DNA from: Candidatus Magnetaquicoccus inordinatus
GTDB taxonomy: Bacteria; Pseudomonadota; Magnetococcia; Magnetococcales; Magnetaquicoccaceae
Assembly: GCF_004217665.1 (NCBI RefSeq)
Contig: NZ_RXIU01000005.1
Coordinates: 1 to 52,596 of the forward strand
Reading direction: 5' to 3'
Length of the DNA stretch: 52,596 nt
The notes under the pieces were generated by a model. It searched no databases. It saw only the letters and a list, made by a program, of their open reading frames with translations, and had not been told where the DNA came from. Positions 44,957 through 52,596 of the stretch are shown one piece after another. Position 1 is the stretch's first letter. Each line of letters begins with the position of its first letter. Position numbers and translations under genes: made by a program.

Positions 44957-46542
44957 GAAACATTTTCCCAAGTTTTAGCCTGTTGCGGGGTATGCAAGGC
45001 CAATGGTGCTGCATTTTCGAGCAGGGAGAGGCGGGGCAGCAGCCGTTGTTGGACGCTGTGACGAAACACCTTTTCACTTTCCGGGGGGAGGCTTTCCAAA
45101 AGCGTGCGTTGCAGCAGGGTAGCCAGTTGCGGCGGTTGCAGCAGCAGAGAAGCGGCTGATTGTGCGGGCAGTTGGGCGGCGACGTTGGGATAGCGTTGCT
45201 CCAGCAGGGCCAGAGCCCGTTCGGCGAGCAGGGGGTCAGGAGTAAAGATCAAGGTTTGTCGGCAGAGGGCCAAGGTGGCGAGCAGATGGCCCTGGGGATG
45301 ATTGGGGGTAGAGATTCCGTGTGCTGAACGAAGCATGCGGCGCCAGATCCGACCTTGTGGGCAGCTCTCCTCTACGACTGGTTGCAGGGGAGGGGGTGCT
45401 TTTTGGCTATCGCGTTGTGGTACAGGCGAGCCGATGGCGCGAGAGAAGAGGTTACCCAGGAGTGGCAACCAGGCAGCGGACTCCTGTTCCAGGGGCATGA
45501 CCAGCAAGGGGGTATGCAGGGCGGAGTCGCCATACCAGCAGAGGGCGGCTGGAGGTTTGAGGGCGGTCAGCAGAGAGGGTAATTGGGGATCATCGCTCCA
45601 GGGGCGCAGCAGCTCCAGCAGGCGGGCTGGCTCGACGGGCAGGGCCAAACAGAGGGCTGGGAGGGCAGGGACGCGCTGCCAGAGCTCAGTTGCTGCCGGG
45701 ATGGGGGAGCGAGCAAGCATCTGGGTCTGCCACTGCTGGCCATCATAATGGAAGCGCAGGGCCTGCAGGGAGGGAAAAAAGTGTTGATAGCCGAAGGAGA
45801 GATACTCGGTACGGATGGTGAGGGCATGTTTGCCGCTGAGAGGGGGCAACTGCAGGCTACTGCCCAGGGAGTGCTGTGGGAGATGGTGCAGAAACAACTG
45901 CAGCGCGGGGGCGCGACTGTTTTCTGCGGAACTTTCCAGCAGTGTGGGGGAGTTGCTGATGAGCAGTTGCTCACGCCAGGTTGTGAAGTAGAGGCTGCTT
46001 TTGCGTTGCAGTTGTAGCCGGTGGAGGGTGAGGGTTTGGCCATCGGGCAGGGTGAGGGTGCCCTGTTCTTGCAGTTGCCGGTCGGAGGCGGCGACTTTGG
46101 CCAGTGGTTGCAGCAGGCGCGCGGCGACTCCTTGCGGCAGGAGCAATAGATAATCCTTGAGTTTGCCATCCTTGTTTTTCCAGAGGGCCAGTTGTGCCGG
46201 GCTGTCGAGAAGATGGGCAAGGAGGCTTTCATCCCAGGAGAGATGGTGTTCATAGGCGATACGGCGCAAGGTTCCTTCGAGGCTGAGACGGGTTTCGTTT
46301 TCCTGGTAGTAGAAGAGAAAATCTTCGGAGAGCAGTTGGCTGAGAAAGGGTATGCGCAACAAATCGCGAGGCAACTGGCTTAAGGAGCGGCTTTGGATCA
46401 AGAGATCCGGGTGGAAGAGAGGATCCCCTGGGATGGGTTCGCTGAAGGGCGGATCGAGTGAAGCAACAGGGGTAAAGCGCCACCAAGCCAGGGCAAGGAG
46501 CAGGCCAAACAGGCCAAGAAAGAGGAGAGCTTTATGACGCAT
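44941..46542 (-). CDS. yfaA: YfaA-like DUF2138 protein
   Basis: A 533-residue protein anchored by an N-terminal membrane segment (about 5-22) with a large periplasmic part. It matches DUF2138 in layout and in segments such as DLLIQSRSLSQLPRDLLRIPFLSQLL, LSEDFLFYYQENETRLSLEGTLRRIAYEH and ALCWYGDSALHTPL. Its function is unknown in all organisms; it always accompanies the macroglobulin cluster. It is the first gene of the operon in this window, transcribed leftward from the 250-base gap shared with the rightward ATPase/HNH module. No clear leftward promoter was found in that gap. Confidence 0.88.
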   Translation of the reverse strand: MRHKALLFLGLFGLLLALAWWRFTPVASLDPPFSEPIPGDPLFHPDLLIQSRSLSQLPRDLLRIPFLSQLLSEDFLFYYQENETRLSLEGTLRRIAYEHHLSWDESLLAHLLDSPAQLALWKNKDGKLKDYLLLLPQGVAARLLQPLAKVAASDRQLQEQGTLTLPDGQTLTLHRLQLQRKSSLYFTTWREQLLISNSPTLLESSAENSRAPALQLFLHHLPQHSLGSSLQLPPLSGKHALTIRTEYLSFGYQHFFPSLQALRFHYDGQQWQTQMLARSPIPAATELWQRVPALPALCLALPVEPARLLELLRPWSDDPQLPSLLTALKPPAALCWYGDSALHTPLLVMPLEQESAAWLPLLGNLFSRAIGSPVPQRDSQKAPPPLQPVVEESCPQGRIWRRMLRSAHGISTPNHPQGHLLATLALCRQTLIFTPDPLLAERALALLEQRYPNVAAQLPAQSAASLLLQPPQLATLLQRTLLESLPPESEKVFRHSVQQRLLPRLSLLENAAPLALHTPQQAKTWENVSWFTY

Positions 46543-46735
46543 GCGCGTTTCTTGTTTGGGTAGGAATCAGTATCTGATCCATGTGACCGAATTTTGTCTC
46601 TTCAGGATACACACGCTGACCAGGATGTTCAAATATTTTGCAATGGGTACAGATCTTTCTGTGTGGGTGCGAGTGGATTGTGTTGCTGCTTGGGTCGCTC
46701 AGTTTATCAGCAGATTTTGCCGTACTATCCGTTTC

Positions 46736-46764
46736 TTGAATGCCAGAGCAAAACTCTCTATCAT
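46736..46764 (+). promoter_or_regulatory. sigma70 promoter of the ATPase/HNH module
   Basis: TTGAAT and TATCAT separated by exactly 17 bases. The predicted start is about 25 bases before the ATG at 46796, which gives the module its own short-leader promoter, independent of the divergent yfa operon. Confidence 0.65.
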
Positions 46765-46795
46765 GAGCTTCTGCTAACGTAAGGCAACCCCATTT

Positions 46796-48127
46796 ATGTG
46801 GATAGTTATGCTTAAACAATTGACTCTGAAAAATGTGGGACCAGCTCCTTTCATGGAGCTCCATTTTAGTGATCGCTTGAATCTGTTGACTGGAGACAAT
46901 GGGCTTGGGAAAACATTTCTTTTGGATGCGGCTTGGTGGGCATTGACCAGAAGTTGGCCTGCTGAAGTCAATACCAAGTTGAGTTCAGGAATGATGGCCA
47001 AACCACATGGTGAAAAGTGGGAAAGAGCCGTTATAGAGTTCTCTTTTGCAACTAATAGTGGACCAGTCCAGGGTGAATTCCATTTTGACCACAAACATCA
47101 AGACTGGAATGGTAAGTACTGTGTTCCTTTTTCAGGATTGGTATTTTACGCACTGGCCAATGGCAGTATGGCTCTGTGGGATCCAAATCGGACATCATTA
47201 CATAGACCAAATATGGTTTGGAATGGCTGGGATCCGCATCATCGTCCCCCAGCTTATGTATTTAATTCTGAAGAGATTTGGAATGGTTTGCATGACAGTT
47301 CTGGCAAGCGACTGTGCAATGGTCTGCTTGCAGATTGGGCAGGATGGCAGAAGGAACATGGCGCGACAATCAAGGCGTTGGCAAATATTCTTTCGACATT
47401 GGCCCCGTCTGCAGATGAAGGGATGACCATTGGCGATTTGAGCCGCATCAGTTTGACTGATGTGCGGGATATACCTACGTTGAAGATGCCATACGGGCAG
47501 GAGGTGCCTGTTTTGTATGCCTCTTCGGCGATTCGTCGCATACTCTCTCTTTGTTATCTTCTGGTATGGGCATGGCAGGAGCACAGCCACGCATGCAAAC
47601 TGCTTGGCGAACCCATGGCCAAGCGGTTTGTCTTTTTGATTGATGAAATAGAAGCACATCTGCATCCAAAGTGGCAGCGCAGCATTATCCGTTCGCTTTT
47701 GCATATGGCAAATGAGGTTGCTGTCCTGTTTCCTGGTGTACAGGTACAATTTATCATTACCACACACACCCCTCTTGTGCTTGCCTCCATGGAACCATTT
47801 TTTGATGCAGTACAGGATAAATGGTTTGATATTGATCTTCTTGCCGACAAAGATGGCACTTTCCTGGTGCAATTGAGTGAACAGCCATTTATTCGCAGGG
47901 GAGATGCCAGCAACTGGCTGACCAGCAAAGCTTTTGATTTGCAGAGTGGCTGTTCTCTGGAAGCCGAAGAGGCTTTGGCAGAGGCTTCTGCATTGCTGAG
48001 CAGAGAGTCGGTTACGATTGCTGAAGCAAGAGGGATGGAAGAGAAGTTGCGGATGGTATTGGGTGATACCGATCCATTCTGGGTTCGCTGGCGTTTTATA
48101 CTGGAGAAAAAGGGATTACTGTCATGA
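46796..48127 (+). CDS. PtuA-like AAA/ABC-type ATPase of a Septu-like defence module
   Basis: A 443-residue ATPase of the ABC-ATPase-like AAA group (RecF/SMC/OLD fold). The Walker A is GDNGLGKT (residues 33-40). An ABC-signature-like region follows the linker (SSAIRRILSLCYLLVWAW). Walker B is FVFLIDEIEAHLHPKWQ with Asp283-Glu284, and the H-loop is FIITTHTPLVLASM. The compact size, C-terminal Glu-rich helices and direct coupling to an HNH-type protein match PtuA of the Septu anti-phage system. Two starts are possible (46796 and 46808); both lie just after a good promoter. The DNA is visibly AT-richer than its neighbours and codon choice differs, suggesting acquisition. It lies between the yfa operon and an unrelated oxidoreductase. 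The role in defence is inferred from gene pairing. Confidence 0.85.
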   Translation: MWIVMLKQLTLKNVGPAPFMELHFSDRLNLLTGDNGLGKTFLLDAAWWALTRSWPAEVNTKLSSGMMAKPHGEKWERAVIEFSFATNSGPVQGEFHFDHKHQDWNGKYCVPFSGLVFYALANGSMALWDPNRTSLHRPNMVWNGWDPHHRPPAYVFNSEEIWNGLHDSSGKRLCNGLLADWAGWQKEHGATIKALANILSTLAPSADEGMTIGDLSRISLTDVRDIPTLKMPYGQEVPVLYASSAIRRILSLCYLLVWAWQEHSHACKLLGEPMAKRFVFLIDEIEAHLHPKWQRSIIRSLLHMANEVAVLFPGVQVQFIITTHTPLVLASMEPFFDAVQDKWFDIDLLADKDGTFLVQLSEQPFIRRGDASNWLTSKAFDLQSGCSLEAEEALAEASALLSRESVTIAEARGMEEKLRMVLGDTDPFWVRWRFILEKKGLLS

Positions 48128-48723
48128 TTCCCGTCTCTCCTCAATCCGAACCGGCACAGTTTAATAGTACAGTACGGCAAAAAGGCTTGGCCTATTTACA
48201 CAAGAGAGGTTTGGCGTTGGATAAACCGCTACCACCAGGGACAACAATCGAATCCTATTGGCGGAGCTCTTTGGATGATTTGTACCGATCATATCAGGGT
48301 ACTTGCGCTTATTTGGCTGTTTATTTTGATAGAGGTATAGGAGCTGCTTCGGTGGATCATTTTGTCGCCAAATCCAGTTTGCCTGGATTGGCTTATGAAT
48401 GGAGCAACTATCGGTTGGCCTGCTTGGCGATGAATAGCAGGAAAAACAGCTTTGATGATCTATTGGATCCCTTTACGTTAGAGATTGGTTGGTTTCACTT
48501 GGAACTGTTGCAGGGGCGTATTTTTCCTAACCCGCACCTTACTTCCACACAGCAAGAGCAAGTGCAAAAGAGTATCAAGCGTTTGGGACTGGATGACCCG
48601 TTGTACAATGCGTTGCGCAGAGGACATTATCAGGATTATATCAATGGTGACTACACTGAACGATATTTGCAAAAAATATCTCCCTTTGTCTGGATGGAAG
48701 CACAGCGTCAGGGTTTGTTATAA
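48124..48723 (+). CDS. PtuB-like HNH-family endonuclease
   Basis: A 199-residue protein whose start overlaps the ATPase stop (ATGA), so the two are made together. The HNH-like core is SVDHFVAKS (Asp78-His79) followed by YEWSNYRLACLAMNSRKN, which gives the D-H...N...N-x-K pattern of PtuB and retron-associated HNH proteins. The usual zinc-binding cysteine pair before the core is replaced by CAYLAVYFDR, so a structural zinc is doubtful and this is a divergent subgroup. The C-terminal half (FHLELLQGRIFPNP, then RLGLDDPLYNALR and FVWMEAQRQGLL) is conserved in style but has no known activity. In Septu, the nuclease subunit is activated by the ATPase upon infection. Function here is inferred from the motif and operon structure. 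Confidence 0.82.
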   Translation: MIPVSPQSEPAQFNSTVRQKGLAYLHKRGLALDKPLPPGTTIESYWRSSLDDLYRSYQGTCAYLAVYFDRGIGAASVDHFVAKSSLPGLAYEWSNYRLACLAMNSRKNSFDDLLDPFTLEIGWFHLELLQGRIFPNPHLTSTQQEQVQKSIKRLGLDDPLYNALRRGHYQDYINGDYTERYLQKISPFVWMEAQRQGLL

Positions 48724-48791
48724 CATGCAGGATTAAACAATCTGCTGTAAAAGATGGAACTATTGGCTGTTGTCATGTCAACTGATCCAAC

Positions 48792-49880
48792 CTATGCCTG
48801 TAAAACAATTGCCGATTTGGGAATGGCAATACAGGGCAGGCAATGTCCCGGTTGTGCCTGGTTGAAGGCGAGGGGGTGGTGTGTCACCTCTCCTTGCAGG
48901 AGGGGGAGTTCGCACACCCCGCAATTGCCTGCCCGGCAGCCAAAGTCAAGAATAATGCCTTGTTCTTCAGCGGCCTCCAGGAGGGAGGTATGATGGGGGT
49001 GCCACACAAACTTTCGTTGTGACAGTGCCAGGGTGATCTCTTGGGCGGCGTGAGTTGCCAGCTCTGGTGGCGAAAAGCGCTGCAAAGGGAGGGCAGAGAA
49101 GGCTTCATAATGGATCTGTTGTTCCGGGAAGCCGATACTTTGCAGTTCATTGAGCAGCTTTTGCATCATGGCTGTGGGACCGCAGAGATAGATCTGGCTG
49201 TTGCCCAGGTGGGCATAGTGTTGCAGATGGGCGAGAGAAAGATGGCCGGAGCTGTGAAAGTCATAACCCGGTCGATCCTCACGCAGAGGTTGACTGAAAC
49301 AGAGATGCAGGCGAAAAGGCGGATGATTTTGGCGCAGAGTCTCCAAAAAGCTGCTGGCCACTCTATGCTTGCTGTTGCGCACGGCATGAAAAAGCTGAAC
49401 AGGGCGCGGATCGTTGCTGGCATAAAGCTGATCGAGCATGGAGAGCATAGGGGTAATACCAATACCACCGGCAATCAGTAGCAGCGGTTTTTGCGTCTCT
49501 TGCAAGGTAAAGGTGCCACAGGGCATTTTGGCGGTGAGGATCTCACCGACACGGATACGGTGCAAAAAGCTAGAGGCCAACCCCGAAGGCAGAGCGGGAC
49601 TATTGGCCGGGGGAGACAACCGTTTAATGGCAATTTGCCAATAATCCAGACCGGGACGGTTACACAGAGAATAACAGCGCAGCACGCTTTGGGCGCGGTT
49701 GTGCCGTGGATCGTTGATGGTCAGGCGCAACGGCAGATATTGACCGGGCACAAAGGGCGGCAGCGGGCTGGCATCAGCAGAGGTGAGGGTCAGCAGACAG
49801 ATCTGTCGTTGCGGATCGGCAAACTCTTTACGGACAACAGAGAGTTGCAGTAACTCCTTTTGCAGGGAACAAGCAGACAT
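48792..49880 (-). CDS. flavin oxidoreductase with C-terminal 2Fe-2S ferredoxin domain
   Basis: A 362-residue electron-transfer protein with the ferredoxin-NADP+ reductase fold followed by a plant-type ferredoxin domain. The FAD site is RCYSLCNRP (about 69-77, the RxYS motif), the NAD(P) site is GGIGITPMLSMLDQ (about 138-151) with YLCGP later, and the ferredoxin cluster is FGCRAGNCGVC plus the distal Cys in HCLPCIA. The architecture matches Hcr-type NADH oxidoreductases and the reductase components of oxygenases or demethylases. No oxygenase or hybrid cluster protein gene adjoins, so the electron acceptor is unknown. The start at 49880 is preceded by AGGAG at a slightly long distance. It is convergent with the ATPase/HNH module. 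Confidence 0.9.
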   Translation of the reverse strand: MSACSLQKELLQLSVVRKEFADPQRQICLLTLTSADASPLPPFVPGQYLPLRLTINDPRHNRAQSVLRCYSLCNRPGLDYWQIAIKRLSPPANSPALPSGLASSFLHRIRVGEILTAKMPCGTFTLQETQKPLLLIAGGIGITPMLSMLDQLYASNDPRPVQLFHAVRNSKHRVASSFLETLRQNHPPFRLHLCFSQPLREDRPGYDFHSSGHLSLAHLQHYAHLGNSQIYLCGPTAMMQKLLNELQSIGFPEQQIHYEAFSALPLQRFSPPELATHAAQEITLALSQRKFVWHPHHTSLLEAAEEQGIILDFGCRAGNCGVCELPLLQGEVTHHPLAFNQAQPGHCLPCIAIPKSAIVLQA

Positions 49881-49972
49881 GATAAAGGCTCCTGTGACCC
49901 ATAACCAAGAGGCGAATCAGGAAGCTATGGGCAGATCAATTGCAATGTTATAGAGTAGTTTGGAACAATGAG

Positions 49973-49998
49973 AGCGGCTTTGCAACGGCTCAGCCGCT
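49973..49998 (+). terminator. hairpin with T run between kinase and oxidoreductase genes
   Basis: AGCGGCT and AGCCGCT (7 bp, 12-base loop), followed by ATTTTT on the plus strand. No plus-strand gene needs it, so it may be incidental; leftward it lacks a T run. Confidence 0.25.
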
Positions 49999-50046
49999 AT
50001 TTTTGCCTTCGGCACGGTCACAGGGTAGTGCGAAGCAAAGGAACAA

Positions 50047-51324
50047 TCAATTGACCAATGTGAGTATCTGTTGGGAAAAACGCTCCCCTTCACGCATAAT
50101 TTCATCGAGCAGTTCATTGATTTGAGTGGGAGAGGGGGTAGGCAGAATGGCGGTAAACTCCAGTTGCGCACACAGTTGCGAGAGTCGATCGGCGCAGAAG
50201 GTGGCGGCGGTGCCTTTGAGTTTGTGGGCGAGTTGTTTGGTGAGGATGCGATTGTTATGACGACAGGCAGCGTTGAGGGCATCAAGACGCTCTGGAATGC
50301 TGACCAGAAAGTTGTTGAGGACACGTTTGAATCCCGTGCCAAGATCTTCTCGCATCTGTTGCAGAGCGATAAGATTAACCGTTTCACTGAGAGCAGACAG
50401 CTCCTGGTTTGGCTGCGAGGGTGGAGTGGTGGAGTCGGAATCGGAAAGATATTTGTGTTGAATATTTTCAATAAGATCAATCAATTGCTGTCTGCGTAGC
50501 GGTTTGCAATAGTGGTGATCACAGCCGGCCAGCAGGGAGGCTTCGGTCTCCTCTTTCATGGCGTTGGCGGTAAGGGCCACAATAATGGCGCGAGGCCATT
50601 GGCGTAGTGATTCCAGTTGCCGCATGCGTCGGGTGGTTTCCAGGCCATCCAGGACCGGCATCATGACATCCATCAACACCAGATCAAAGGGTTGGGTGGC
50701 AAAGAGTTGCAGAGCCTGCTGTCCATTACAGGCTTCGACGATATGATGCGACAAGGTTTCCAGATAGATCTGGATGAGCATGCGATTGTCCTCAACATCA
50801 TCAACCAGCAAAATGCGCAAAGGGGGGGTGAGAGTCGCGGCAAAGGGTGCCAGTGGCGGAGAATCATTGGCAGCCTGAATGGGCGGGGTAAACTCATTGA
50901 GCAGAGTGACCGCAGGCAGGTGCAGCGTAAAGGTAAAGGTACTGCCCTGATCGGGGATGCTCTCCACCCAGATTTCTCCCCCCATCTTTTCCACCAATTG
51001 ACAACAGATGTTCAGCCCCAAGCCACTGCCGCCATAGCGACGGGAGATGGAGTTTTCTGCCTGTGTGAAGGGCTGGAAGATGGTGTGCAGTCGATCTTCC
51101 GGGATGCCGATTCCGGTATCAGAAACAGTAAATAGCAATTGATTGCGTACCGATTTTTTTACCTGCAGGCTGATGGAGCCTGAGGCGGTAAATTTGACGG
51201 CATTGCCAATCAGGTTGAGGAGGATTTGTCGTAAGCGATTGTTGTCGCCGCGCACCAGTGCAGGCAGATCTTCGGCCAGTTGCAGGTGCAGTTCGAGCTG
51301 TTTTCCAGCGGCCAACTCTTTCAT
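50047..51324 (-). CDS. C-terminal half of a split hybrid kinase (HATPase-REC-HPt)
   Basis: A 425-residue frame that carries the ATP-binding, receiver and phosphotransfer parts of a hybrid kinase but no HisKA domain. HATPase_c has LLNLIGNAVKFT, DTGIGIP and GGSGLGLNI; the receiver has LVDDVEDN and LVLMDVMMP; HPt has LAHKLKGTAATF. It begins at an ATG that overlaps the TGA of the upstream frame (a TTG codon lies just before). In-frame sequence further upstream reads [21 protein letters not shown], which looks like the normal continuation of the kinase, so a one-base frameshift near 51330-51350 may have split a single gene. Alternatively the two frames are genuinely coupled by the overlapping stop and start. 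Confidence 0.88.
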   Translation of the reverse strand: MKELAAGKQLELHLQLAEDLPALVRGDNNRLRQILLNLIGNAVKFTASGSISLQVKKSVRNQLLFTVSDTGIGIPEDRLHTIFQPFTQAENSISRRYGGSGLGLNICCQLVEKMGGEIWVESIPDQGSTFTFTLHLPAVTLLNEFTPPIQAANDSPPLAPFAATLTPPLRILLVDDVEDNRMLIQIYLETLSHHIVEACNGQQALQLFATQPFDLVLMDVMMPVLDGLETTRRMRQLESLRQWPRAIIVALTANAMKEETEASLLAGCDHHYCKPLRRQQLIDLIENIQHKYLSDSDSTTPPSQPNQELSALSETVNLIALQQMREDLGTGFKRVLNNFLVSIPERLDALNAACRHNNRILTKQLAHKLKGTAATFCADRLSQLCAQLEFTAILPTPSPTQINELLDEIMREGERFSQQILTLVN

Positions 51325-52049
51325 CAAGGCATGCTCTGCGTTGCCTGTTCGGCTGGGGAGAAGATCAAGGGCTCCAGGTGCAATTGACCGGCTTCAATTT
51401 TGGAGAGATCAAGGATATTGTTGATCAGGGCAAGCAATGTTTCTCCAGCCCGTTGTACGATTTCCAGACGTTGTCGATCCTGGGTGGCAAGGGTGGGAGA
51501 GTGGTTGAGCAGTTCACTCAAACCGAGAATGGTATTCAAGGGGGTACGAATTTCATGGCTCATGGTGGCCAGAAAGCGGCTTTTGGCTTTATTGGCCTCT
51601 TCTGCCTGAATTTTGGCAGAGAGCAGTTGTTGTTCGAGTGTTTTGCGCTCGGTTATATCGCTGACGATGCCAAACACACGTTGAATATGTCCTTGCTGCC
51701 ATTCGGCACGACCTTGAATTTTTAGCCATTTGTGAGTCCCCCTGGCCGAGGTAAAGGGCAATTCCAGGTCATAGGGTTCACCGAGGGAGATGGCTTTTTG
51801 AAAGGCGAGCAGGATGATCTCTGCCTCGCTTTGGCCATAGAGTTGAATGGTTTGCAGATAGTCATTGGGATTAAATTGCAGATCAACCTCATAGATACGA
51901 TAGATCTCTTCGCTCCAAAAGAGCTGCCCGGTAGCCAGTTCATATTCCCAGCCTCCGGTGAGGCTTAACTGCTGACTGCGATTCAGAAGTCGCCAATCGC
52001 GATTGGAGGAGGGGGGAGCTGGATCGTTTCGTATTTGGGAATCATACAT
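51324..52049 (-). CDS. N-terminal half of a split hybrid kinase (PAS-HisKA)
   Basis: A 241-residue frame with a PAS/PAC unit (about 22-138, [13 protein letters not shown] at its end) and a complete HisKA dimerisation domain with the phospho-acceptor His165 in TMSHEIRTP and [11 protein letters not shown]. It stops at 51324, just before the ATP-binding domain, which continues in another frame downstream. No membrane segments, so a cytoplasmic sensor. The ATG at 52049 is supported by GGAG nine bases upstream; a TTG at 52085 is the alternative. Without an ATP-binding domain of its own it could only be phosphorylated in complex with the downstream product or another kinase. Confidence 0.88.
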   Translation of the reverse strand: MYDSQIRNDPAPPSSNRDWRLLNRSQQLSLTGGWEYELATGQLFWSEEIYRIYEVDLQFNPNDYLQTIQLYGQSEAEIILLAFQKAISLGEPYDLELPFTSARGTHKWLKIQGRAEWQQGHIQRVFGIVSDITERKTLEQQLLSAKIQAEEANKAKSRFLATMSHEIRTPLNTILGLSELLNHSPTLATQDRQRLEIVQRAGETLLALINNILDLSKIEAGQLHLEPLIFSPAEQATQSMP

Positions 52050-52536
52050 GGTGCGAGACTCCGTGCAGAAGATCTGTATGGACAAAAAGAGTGATCAGAT
52101 CCATATCCATCACGGTCGGAAGGCGGTGTACGAGCAGTCAGTTAATATCTAGATTGTTTTCTATTATTGCGAGAAATGCAAGGATAAAAATATATTTTTC
52201 ATCAGAGATATTTTTTGGTCATAAAATGGCTATTTAGTGCTGTTCTGCCGGTTTTGTTTGTCGGCAAACAGGGTTTGCTCCCACAGCAACCGGGAGTGGT
52301 GACCGCCGCAGGGAGCTCCATAGTGACATGCAAGGGCAATTGGCTTGGAAAATGGTCCAGGGCAATCGCATTTGCCAATTTTCCCACTGTTGCCAGAAGC
52401 GAAATTGTGCATGTCGGGCGTCCGCCCTCCCAAAGTGTACCCTTTCAGGGCACAACTCTGTGCGGCGTGCGCGAATGCTTAAAGCTTCGCTTCTGTGAAA
52501 CGCCGTAACTATTCACCACACAAAACAACTGCGGGT
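52050..52536. other. intergenic region without supported genes
   Basis: About 490 bases with no gene I can support. The first 150 bases are strongly AT-rich and probably contain the leftward promoter of the split kinase. Short open frames on both strands (for example 52215-52508) lack ribosome-binding sites and family features. An imperfect palindrome lies at 52471-52490 (GCGAATGCTTAAAGCTTCGC). Confidence 0.5.
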
Positions 52537-52594
52537 CCAGGGAGGGCACCTCCCTGGCCGGGTCCAGGGATGGAATCCCTGGGATTTTGTTTTT
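52537..52594 (+). terminator. two tandem CCAGGGA-type hairpins with T-rich tail
   Basis: Two closely spaced stem-loops share the ends CCAGGGA and CCCTGG: 52537-52557 (9-bp stem, 3-base loop) and 52564-52582 (8-bp stem, 3-base loop), each preceded by GGGT. The second is followed by TTTTGTTTTT. They look like two diverged copies of one palindromic unit, the second usable as a rightward terminator; such paired units are often dispersed repeats between genes. Confidence 0.6.
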
Positions 52595-52596
52595 AA

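Noticed and set aside
46543-46795. Possible retron RNA or reverse-transcriptase element before the ATPase/HNH genes
   Set aside because: No reverse transcriptase gene exists nearby and no inverted flanks of an msr/msd type were found; only a standard promoter is visible.
46532-46864. Minus-strand 110-residue open frame across the yfaA/ATPase gap
   Set aside because: It spans the rightward promoter and the start of the ATPase gene, and has no ribosome-binding site or family features.

Overview
The window looks like chromosome of a free-living, motile Gram-negative bacterium, most likely a proteobacterium. The evidence is lipoprotein maturation (Lgt), a Tat-type signal peptide, an outer-membrane-type M48 lipoprotein, a complete yfaA-T-S-Q-P macroglobulin cluster, the uvrC-pgsA-tRNA-Gly-tRNA-Cys linkage known from enterobacteria, two chemoreceptors, and an unusually dense set of multidomain hybrid histidine kinases. 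Base composition is moderately GC-rich. A deep-branching alphaproteobacterial or Magnetococcia-like lineage would fit the style, but that is a guess and no gene here proves it.

Layout. 1-3440 (- strand): partial plsC, two hypothetical genes, fabD, a MITE-like inverted-repeat element and a NYN-domain protein. 3639-8219 (- strand): a housekeeping cluster pheA-lgt-uvrC-pgsA, then tRNA-Gly, tRNA-Cys, tRNA-Gly, closed by a clear intrinsic terminator. 8334-14044 (+): rsmJ, a DUF2157-like membrane protein, and two chemoreceptors, one with a haem-c motif in its sensor and one with two zinc-binding CZB domains. 14078-14647 (-): a TetR regulator with a nearby palindromic operator.

14834-28841 (+) is the most striking block: seven tightly packed, mostly overlapping genes encoding a Tat-exported polyamine-type binding protein, a sensor kinase, a FIST sensor protein, a FIST-associated hybrid kinase, an HD-GYP response regulator (predicted c-di-GMP phosphodiesterase), a di-haem cytochrome c peroxidase-like protein and a second hybrid kinase with a helical periplasmic sensor. 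The probable logic is several periplasmic and redox inputs feeding phosphorelays whose visible output is c-di-GMP removal. Three of the kinases end in a similar ~60-residue tail.

28866-34738 (-): a receiver/anti-sigma-type ATPase protein, another hybrid kinase, an M48 metalloprotease lipoprotein and an RcnB-like secreted protein, arranged as an operon. 34739-38249: a remnant of a PHP-domain gene, a Gly/Tyr-rich secreted peptide resembling sulfur globule proteins, msrA, a tandem-repeat region, a single-domain receiver, a TrxC-like thioredoxin and yaaA. 38295-46542 (-): the yfa operon, with an intact CxEQ thioester motif in the macroglobulin. 46736-48723 (+): a two-gene ATPase + HNH nuclease module with its own promoter, resembling Septu (PtuA/PtuB) anti-phage defence and sitting like an insertion between unrelated genes. 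48792-52049 (-): a flavin/2Fe-2S oxidoreductase and a hybrid kinase split into two reading frames between its HisKA and ATPase domains. 52050-52596: non-coding, ending in two hairpins and a T-rich tract.
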